Of a stretch of 12,293 bases of DNA, positions 8,039 to 12,293 are shown in pieces. The notes under the pieces are model-generated. The model was not told the DNA's origin and did no database searches. It saw nothing but the letters and a program-made list of their open reading frames with translations. The position numbers were made by a program, and so were the translations under genes. The first letter of the stretch is position 1, and each line of letters starts with the position of its first letter. The DNA comes from an uncultured Acetatifactor sp. (GTDB taxonomy: Bacteria > Bacillota > Clostridia > Lachnospirales > Lachnospiraceae): assembly GCA_947644185.1 (NCBI GenBank), contig CANRZC010000035.1, positions 1 through 12,293 of the forward strand, read 5' to 3'.

Positions 8039-8219
8039 ACCTGTCTCCTCCTTTTTTATATAATCAACTTTTTTGAAAATATCAGTTGGGCATCCTGCAT
8101 AATTACTCTGTATCTCTTTATCCCCCTCCCCTTATTTTCCCCTTGTAGCAGGTCCATGCTTTCTGAAACTTTCAAAGGAAATCCATTCTCTATCTTCTTT
8201 GCTATATTTATTTCATTAT

Positions 8220-8290
8220 TACTGTATTAAACTGTGTTATTTCTTATTCTTTTTTGTTGTATCTATACAATAACACAGTTTATTACAGCA
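8220..8290. repeat. Long inverted repeat, 21-bp arms with 2 mismatches; candidate operator of the sugar operon
   Basis: The left arm is 8220-8240 and the right arm 8270-8290. The inner 13 bases pair perfectly (TAAACTGTGTTAT at 8228-8240 against 8270-8282). The outer eight bases add six further matches. The 29-bp centre contains a smaller imperfect repeat, TTGTTGTA-TCTA-TACAATAA (8254-8273). There is no T-run after it on either strand, so a protein-binding site is more likely than a terminator. It lies about 180-250 bp upstream of the binding-protein start. The ArsR-type regulator encoded next door is the obvious candidate ligand (inference). Confidence 0.6.
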
Positions 8291-8296
8291 TTTCAA
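8267..8296 (-). promoter_or_regulatory. Weak candidate promoter for the sugar operon
   Basis: On the - strand, TTGAAA (complement of 8291-8296) is followed after 18 bases by TATTGT (complement of 8267-8272), which matches the -10 consensus at 4 of 6 positions. If real, the right arm of the large inverted repeat fills the spacer, a classical place for repression, and the leader would be about 220 nt. The match is poor, and other start sites nearer the gene are possible. Confidence 0.22.
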
Positions 8297-8325
8297 CCAT
8301 TATTTTTACTATTTGCAAACAATTT

Positions 8326-8338
8326 TGCTGTAATAAAT
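8326..8338. repeat. Third copy of the TGCTGTAATAAA half-site
   Basis: TGCTGTAATAAA at 8326-8337 is the exact reverse complement of 8279-8290, the outer end of the large inverted repeat. It is also two mismatches from the left arm at 8220-8231. Three copies of one 12-mer within 120 bp suggest a repeated protein-binding half-site. Confidence 0.45.
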
Positions 8339-8355
8339 AGGATTCAATCCTATTT
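8335..8355. repeat. Perfect 9-3-9 palindrome, candidate operator
   Basis: AAATAGGAT, a TCA spacer, then ATCCTATTT form a perfect palindrome of 9-bp arms (8335-8343 and 8347-8355). Its size suits a winged-helix dimer of the ArsR type. It lies between the large inverted repeat and the regulator's promoter, and abuts the third half-site copy. Confidence 0.45.
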
Positions 8356-8417
8356 TCATGTTGCTTCTACTTTCTATTGCTATTTCTTCCCAATTTCCTC
8401 TGTTTCATACAAAGCAA

Positions 8418-8446
8418 TTGACTCCAGCCAAGTGGTATAGTACAAT
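8418..8446 (+). promoter_or_regulatory. Sigma-A-type promoter of the ArsR-type regulator
   Basis: TTGACT (8418-8423) and TACAAT (8441-8446) are separated by exactly 17 bases, each one base from consensus. Transcription would begin near 8453, leaving a leader of about 50 nt before ATG 8507, whose ribosome site is AAGAGGTG with 8 bases of spacing. This is the clearest promoter in the window. Confidence 0.75.
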
Positions 8447-8460
8447 ACATTGTAATTGTA
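8441..8460. repeat. 6-2-6 inverted repeat over the -10 box, possible autoregulatory site
   Basis: TACAAT-AC-ATTGTA (8441-8454) is an inverted repeat whose left half is the -10 box itself. ATTGTA is then repeated directly at 8455-8460. The TACAAT half also appears at 8266-8271 within the large repeat. A repressor bound here would block the regulator's own promoter. Confidence 0.4.
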
Positions 8461-8506
8461 AACTTTTTGGCCATATTCATTTTTCTGCAAAAGAGGTGTC
8501 AAGCTC

Positions 8507-9451
8507 ATGGAACATTTCACAGCCACTAATTTCACACTGTTGGAAGCCAATAAAGAGGAGATTGCCACACTTGCCCATGCGCTCTCCTCCACTACCAGAT
8601 TGGATATTCTGGAACTGATCAATTTGAACAGCGGGATCAGCATTGTTCAGCTGGCCAAAAAGCTCGACATCGCTGTCTCCAGCGCTGCGTTTCATGTAGA
8701 TTTACTCCACAAGGCCAAACTCATCGAAACGGCCAGCGCACCGGGGAAACATGGCACACTGCGCATTTGCTATCCTCTCACCAATAAAATTACCATTGAA
8801 TTGCCAGCTCACCATACCCAGAACCAGTATAATATCTTCTCTTATAACATTCCCATTGGCAGCTACAATGATTGTTTTGCCACCCCCACCTGCGGTCTGG
8901 CCTCCGAGACAGAGATCTTAGAGCAGGCAGATTCGCCCAGCTCCTTTTTCTCTCCCAGAAAGGTGGAGGCACAGATTATCTGGATGCACCATGGTCAGCT
9001 GACCTATAAGATTCCCAACTATTTTTTGGAGGCAAATGACCCTCAGGAAATCTCCTTCAGTTTGGAGCTGTGCTCTGAGGCACCCTTCTACAATTTAAAT
9101 TACCCCAGCGATATAACGGTCTGGATCAACGGTGTGGAGGTTTCCACCTATACCTGCCCCAGTGACTATGGAGATCGGGCAGGTAAGCTTACCCCAAAAT
9201 GGTGGAGCCCCATGCTGACTCAATACGGCGAACTGACAAAATTCTCCACAGACAAAAAGGGCTCTTATATCAACAATGTGCCTGTTCCCCAGTCCCCCAC
9301 CATCGATGATCTGAAGTTGAAGGAAACATCCTACATATCCTTTAAGATTGGCATTAAGGATGATGCGGTAAACAAAGGAGGGTTAAATATTTTCGGGGAG
9401 AAATTTGGAGATTATGAGCAAAATATTATTATGAAGCTTAAGTGTCTATAA
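8507..9451 (+). CDS. ArsR-type winged-helix regulator with large C-terminal sensing domain
   Basis: The product is 314 residues, starting at ATG 8507 after AAGAGGTG. Residues ~17-95 form an ArsR/HTH_20-like winged helix: 'ALSSTTRLDILELI' (first helix region), then 'ISIVQLAKKLDIAVSSAAFHVDLL' spanning the helix-turn-helix (45-68), then a wing 'APGKHGTLRICYPL'. The metal-binding cysteines of classical ArsR are absent from the DNA-binding helices. Residues ~110-314 are beta-rich, with 'NIPIGSY', 'TCGLAS', 'ITVWINGVEV' and 'GDRAGKLTPKWW', and look like a jelly-roll or beta-sandwich sensor. Proteins of this build sit beside sugar-use operons in Clostridia. It is divergent from the transporter/glycosidase operon, so I infer that it controls that operon and probably itself in response to the imported sugar. 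Whether it acts as repressor or activator cannot be told. Confidence 0.88.
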   Translation: MEHFTATNFTLLEANKEEIATLAHALSSTTRLDILELINLNSGISIVQLAKKLDIAVSSAAFHVDLLHKAKLIETASAPGKHGTLRICYPLTNKITIELPAHHTQNQYNIFSYNIPIGSYNDCFATPTCGLASETEILEQADSPSSFFSPRKVEAQIIWMHHGQLTYKIPNYFLEANDPQEISFSLELCSEAPFYNLNYPSDITVWINGVEVSTYTCPSDYGDRAGKLTPKWWSPMLTQYGELTKFSTDKKGSYINNVPVPQSPTIDDLKLKETSYISFKIGIKDDAVNKGGLNIFGEKFGDYEQNIIMKLKCL

Positions 9452-9503
9452 AAGTGTGCAATTCATTGATTGTTCTTGTCTGGAAGTGTGAACAGGAGTA
9501 AGT

Positions 9504-10187
9504 ATGGAACACAAAATATTGATTGTAGAAGACGATACTGATACCAACCAATTGTTGGCGCGGATTCTGAAGGCTGGTGGCTACCAGATAATGCAAGCTT
9601 TTTCGGGGACGGAAGCCCTTATGCTGCTAGAGCGGGATGTGCCTGACCTGATCCTCTTAGATCGCATGTTGCCTGGGCTGACCGGGGAGGAGCTGCTTTC
9701 CAGGATTCGGGAGGAAAAGCAGCTGACGCTTCCGGTGCTGATTCTCTCCGCAAAGGCCTCTCTGAATGACAAGGTGACCCTGTTGAGAACTGGCGCAGAC
9801 GACTATATCACAAAGCCCTTTGAGCCGGAGGAGGTCTGTGCCCGGGTGCATGCAGCCCTGCGGCGCATTGGCAGCCTGCCCGGGGCTCAGGAAGTGCTTT
9901 CCTACAAGAATCTAAAGCTCTATCCAAACTCCCGGAAAGTGACTGTCTGCGGCAAGGAGCTCTCTCTGACAGTTCACGAGTATGATCTCTTAGCCCTTTT
10001 CCTGGAATCCCCGGAAAAGGTCTATTCTCGTGAAAGACTCTATGAGCTAGTATGGAGGGATGGCTATTATGGCGAGAACAATACAGTGAACGTTCATGTG
10101 AGCAATTTGCGCAGAAAAATCCGGGAGGCTGATGCCTCCCAGGAATATATCCAAACTGTGTATGGCATTGGGTTTCGGATGGGATAG
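9504..10187 (+). CDS. OmpR/PhoB-type two-component response regulator
   Basis: The product is 227 residues from ATG 9504, with AGGAG eight bases upstream. The receiver domain (1-120) is intact: acidic pocket E9-D10-D11, phosphorylation site D53 ('LILLDRMLPG'), S82 ('LILSAKA') and K104 ('DDYITKPF'). Residues ~130-227 form the OmpR winged helix, including 'LTVHEYDLLALFLE', 'SRERLYELVW' and 'TVNVHVSNLRRKIRE'. It starts 52 bp after the ArsR-type gene with no terminator between, so some read-through is possible. Its base use is visibly richer in G+C than the preceding gene. OmpR-type regulators normally sit directly before their histidine kinase. Here only a short stub follows (10193-10309). The target genes are unknown, and the pairing with the sugar operon may be accidental. 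Confidence 0.95.
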   Translation: MEHKILIVEDDTDTNQLLARILKAGGYQIMQAFSGTEALMLLERDVPDLILLDRMLPGLTGEELLSRIREEKQLTLPVLILSAKASLNDKVTLLRTGADDYITKPFEPEEVCARVHAALRRIGSLPGAQEVLSYKNLKLYPNSRKVTVCGKELSLTVHEYDLLALFLESPEKVYSRERLYELVWRDGYYGENNTVNVHVSNLRRKIREADASQEYIQTVYGIGFRMG

Positions 10188-10192
10188 GTTTT

Positions 10193-10309
10193 ATGTTACG
10201 AATTCTCCTTTGGGAAGCCGTCAGGGTTTTCCTCCTCACCTTCACAGGGCTTCCCTCAGCTCCCTGCTCCATCCCTTTTCCTCCGGCATTATCTTCCCTC
10301 ATTCTATGA
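10193..10309 (+). pseudogene. Possible remnant of the N-terminus of the partner histidine kinase
   Basis: Five bases after the response regulator stop, ATG 10193 opens a 38-residue frame. It begins 'MLRILLWEAVRVFLLTF', a membrane-type start much like those of sensor kinases found after OmpR-type regulators. From about residue 20 it becomes proline/serine-rich and ends at TGA 10307-10309, inside the tail of the convergent gene. No H-box, N-box or other kinase sequence follows. I read it as the stub of a kinase lost by deletion or by insertion of the right-hand region. A chance frame cannot be excluded. Confidence 0.35.
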
Positions 10310-12293
10310 TCCCATTCGCTCTCAACCAATCTTCCACATCATCAGCCAGACCGCTTCCGCCGGAATAGTGGACAGACAATGCCTCTCCCATTACAGCGTC
10401 AGGAGCCAGTTTGGAAATCGCCGTCAGGCTCTGTCCAAAACGCCCGCCTCCATGTGAGCAGAATGGTATAATTGTCTTGCCAGTAAAATCATATTCCTCA
10501 AGAAAAGAAGCAATCGGCATGGGGATGGATGCCCACCAGTTGGGGTAGCCGAGGATTACCGTGTCATAGTCCTCCATATTTTCCACATGGACGGCAAGCA
10601 CAGGACGCGCCTGGTCATTCTGGTCTCTCTGCGCCTCGTCCAGCACCGTATTGTAATCTGTGGAGTAGGGTTCCACCAGCGTAATCTCAAATAAGTCTGC
10701 CCCTGTCTGTTTCTGGATTTCCTCTGCAATCCCTTTTGTATTTCCGCCCCATGAGAAAAACGCAATCAGCACTTTCCCACCTGTATTGTCCCCATTCTGC
10801 ATATTTGTGCTGACTATGCTGCCTGTGCCGGCTGCCGCATTTCTGACAAGCCGGATGCCAATATTAAAACTGCCTTTCTCCTGGGCCATTGTTGCACGGT
10901 AGGCGCTCCTCATATTCTTTGCAAAATCATTCCAGCCGCCGCCTCGGTATACGCGCAAAGTGCCACTTTGGATCCCTGCCGGATCAGTCTGTTCCTCCGT
11001 GCTGTAACTGCCATAATAATCCCATACCCATTCCCCCACATTGCCGTGCATATTATATAGCCCAAAACGATTCGGGGAAAAGCTGCCCACATCTACCGTA
11101 GTCTGTCGGTATTGTCCCGGTTTTGTTGTCAGATTACCCTGCGAAAAATAATTGTTCTCAATCTCATACGGATAATGCCCGTAATAATTGGATTCCTCCG
11201 GGCTGATGGAAATTTCGGTGTTGAAAGGCGTCGTTGTTCCAGCACGACAGGCATATTCCCATTCCGCTTCCGTTGGCAGACGGTATCCATTCGCACTCCT
11301 ATCCCATGTGACGGTAGAACCGAGGATGGTGTAGACGGGCGTGAGGCTTTCCTTTTCACTGAGCGCGTTGCAATACGCGATTGCTTCCAGCCACGATACA
11401 TTTTCCACCGGCAGATCATCTCCGCTGAAATTGGATGGATTATTTCCTATGACAGCTACGTAGTCACTCTGTCTGACTTCATAAGGGCTCATGTAAAAAT
11501 CACTGACCGTGACGGTATGCTGAATCTCATCTGCTGAACGCCATGGTTCATCTTCAGGGCTGCCCATGGTAAAGCTGCCGCCCTTAACGAATATAAAATC
11601 GTCCTGTACTGTAACCGCCTGAGCGGAGGGCTGGCCTGGCTCCATGGGCTGTGTGCTTTCTATCACATCCGAAATATCACTTACGGAAGGCTCTTCCGAA
11701 CTACTTTGCCAGGTTTTCGGATGAGAGGGGAGATTTAGCCCTGTCAAAACAAAGATACAAGCAATCGCCGGAATAATGAAAGACAGCGCCTTCCATCCCT
11801 TTCCATCTGATTTTTCCTTTTCTGACCTTCTATAGGTTTTACGCAGTAATTTGTTTATGTAGTGTGCGATTACCGCAAACAGCCCTATTATGGCAGCGGT
11901 TTCGGCAAAGTATACAGCCGCTGCCTTCGTCTCGTCAAACATGACAAAATGCGTTTGAAAAAACAGGTAATCTGTCATACGCTGCGTGAAAAAAGCATAG
12001 ATTCCATACACGGATAAAGCGGCTGCCACAGCTCGCAGAGCCCACGTTCTCACTGCGCTTCTTTTAGCGATATGGAACAGCTTTTTCCCAATCCCGAAGA
12101 ACTGTTCCATGTGCAGCCCAAGGTGGGCCGACATGAGAATCAGCCCCCAATGGGAAGCAAAGAGGTGGAGCTGCCTTGCAAGAATCATCCCGCCATTTAT
12201 ACCAAGAAAGGCAAAGACAACATCAGACATCATAATTCCGCTGTACACAAGCGCCGCCATATCCAGCAAGAGCAACAGATCAAGCGCCACGCC
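10299..12293 (-). CDS. DUF4405 membrane haem domain - SUMF1/FGE-like - flavodoxin fusion protein (N-terminus outside window)
   Basis: The frame is open to the right edge. The first GTG (12290) is internal, so the true start is beyond the window; at least 664 residues are visible, counted here from that GTG. Residues 1-62 and 82-146 hold four hydrophobic helices, with histidines H42, H47, H56 and H60 in 'RQLHLFASHWG' and 'SAHLGLHM', as in DUF4405 cytochrome b-like domains. A fifth helix (168-184) and a Ser/Glu/Pro-rich linker follow. Residues 228-485 are SUMF1/FGE-like ('YRLPTEAEWEYACRAG', 'NMHGNVGEWVWDYY', 'RVYRGGGW'), but the two catalytic cysteines after GGGW are missing. Residues 505-663 are a flavodoxin of the Flavodoxin_4 kind with the FMN loop 'SWGGNT' and 'GYPNWWASIPMP'. 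Basic loops (66-81, 147-167) put the last two domains outside the membrane. Confidence 0.9.
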   Translation of the reverse strand, partial: GVALDLLLLLDMAALVYSGIMMSDVVFAFLGINGGMILARQLHLFASHWGLILMSAHLGLHMEQFFGIGKKLFHIAKRSAVRTWALRAVAAALSVYGIYAFFTQRMTDYLFFQTHFVMFDETKAAAVYFAETAAIIGLFAVIAHYINKLLRKTYRRSEKEKSDGKGWKALSFIIPAIACIFVLTGLNLPSHPKTWQSSSEEPSVSDISDVIESTQPMEPGQPSAQAVTVQDDFIFVKGGSFTMGSPEDEPWRSADEIQHTVTVSDFYMSPYEVRQSDYVAVIGNNPSNFSGDDLPVENVSWLEAIAYCNALSEKESLTPVYTILGSTVTWDRSANGYRLPTEAEWEYACRAGTTTPFNTEISISPEESNYYGHYPYEIENNYFSQGNLTTKPGQYRQTTVDVGSFSPNRFGLYNMHGNVGEWVWDYYGSYSTEEQTDPAGIQSGTLRVYRGGGWNDFAKNMRSAYRATMAQEKGSFNIGIRLVRNAAAGTGSIVSTNMQNGDNTGGKVLIAFFSWGGNTKGIAEEIQKQTGADLFEITLVEPYSTDYNTVLDEAQRDQNDQARPVLAVHVENMEDYDTVILGYPNWWASIPMPIASFLEEYDFTGKTIIPFCSHGGGRFGQSLTAISKLAPDAVMGEALSVHYSGGSGLADDVEDWLRANGIIE

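Larger units (their letters stand above)
8039..8506. promoter_or_regulatory. 468-bp divergent control region between sugar operon (-) and ArsR-type regulator (+)
   Basis: This is AT-rich DNA without a supported gene. Listed separately are a + strand promoter, a large nested inverted repeat with an extra half-site, a 9-3-9 palindrome, and a 6-2-6 repeat on the + promoter's -10 box. The part nearest the operon (8111-8142) is polypurine when read as its leader, with three runs of four or five G, and has no evident hairpin or riboswitch. A short open frame on + (8234-8440) covers the repeats and is not believed to be a gene. Confidence 0.7.

Noticed and set aside
8220..8290. Reading the large inverted repeat as a transcription terminator or a miniature transposon
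   Set aside because: There is no T-run at the base of the stem. The repeat is only 71 bp, and no flanking target duplication is evident.
8234..8440. 68-residue hydrophobic frame on + in the control region
   Set aside because: It is T-rich non-coding DNA carrying the inverted repeats, and its phenylalanine-rich translation reflects base composition. It also lies upstream of the only good promoter.
10212..10255. 8-bp inverted repeat GGGAAGCC / GGCTTCCC as a terminator between the convergent genes
   Set aside because: The loop is 28 bases and no T-run follows on either strand, so it does not qualify as an intrinsic terminator. It may be chance.
9808..10329. 173-residue open frame on - over the response regulator
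   Set aside because: The response regulator on + is certain. This frame is arginine/proline-rich, as expected of an antisense shadow of GC-rich coding sequence.
10299..12293. Calling the right-edge gene a sulfatase-modifying enzyme (FGE)
   Set aside because: The catalytic cysteines are missing, no sulfatase is nearby, and the protein also contains membrane-haem and flavodoxin domains.
1..12293. CRISPR array, tRNA, rRNA or insertion sequence
   Set aside because: I saw no regularly spaced repeats, cloverleaf-like segments, transposase motifs or terminal repeats with a transposase between them.

Overview
The window looks like a chromosomal segment of a gut-type Firmicute, most likely Clostridia/Lachnospiraceae. 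The reasons are the Lpl-type carbohydrate ABC transporter without its own ATPase, strong AGGAGG-type ribosome binding sites, tightly packed operons, and the families seen. No sequence search was run, so all family names rest on motif recognition.

Left edge (1-496): the C-terminal end of an AbiEii/AbiGii-type nucleotidyltransferase toxin on the + strand, cut by the window edge. It is followed by about 200 bp of AT-rich sequence with no supported gene.

Centre (497-8038, - strand): a seven-gene polysaccharide-use operon read right to left. The order is a lipoprotein sugar-binding protein, two LplB/LplC-type permeases, a membrane-anchored GH43 enzyme with a beta-sandwich C-terminus, a clan GH-A-like glycosidase with no export signal, a membrane-anchored lectin-like (DUF1080/LamG-like) protein, and a small cupin-like protein. 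Gaps between genes are 1-67 bp. The simplest model has GH43 and the lectin-like protein trimming or holding a glycan outside the membrane. The lipoprotein and permeases then import the oligosaccharide with a shared MsmX/MsmK-type ATPase encoded elsewhere. The cytoplasmic glycosidase finishes the breakdown.

Control region (8039-8506): 468 bp, AT-rich, holding a clear + strand sigma-A-type promoter and several nested inverted repeats. It is divergently shared with a + strand ArsR-type winged-helix regulator (8507-9451) that carries a large beta-rich C-terminal domain, probably the sugar-sensing local regulator.

Right part: an OmpR/PhoB-type response regulator (9504-10187) follows on the + strand. 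In place of a partner kinase there is only a 38-codon stub that looks like the first residues of one. Converging on it from the right edge is a large - strand gene (10299 to beyond 12293) whose product joins a DUF4405-type membrane haem domain, an SUMF1/FGE-like domain lacking the catalytic cysteines, and a C-terminal flavodoxin domain. Loop charges place the last two domains outside the cytoplasm. This fusion and the repeat cluster in the control region are the most unusual items in the window.
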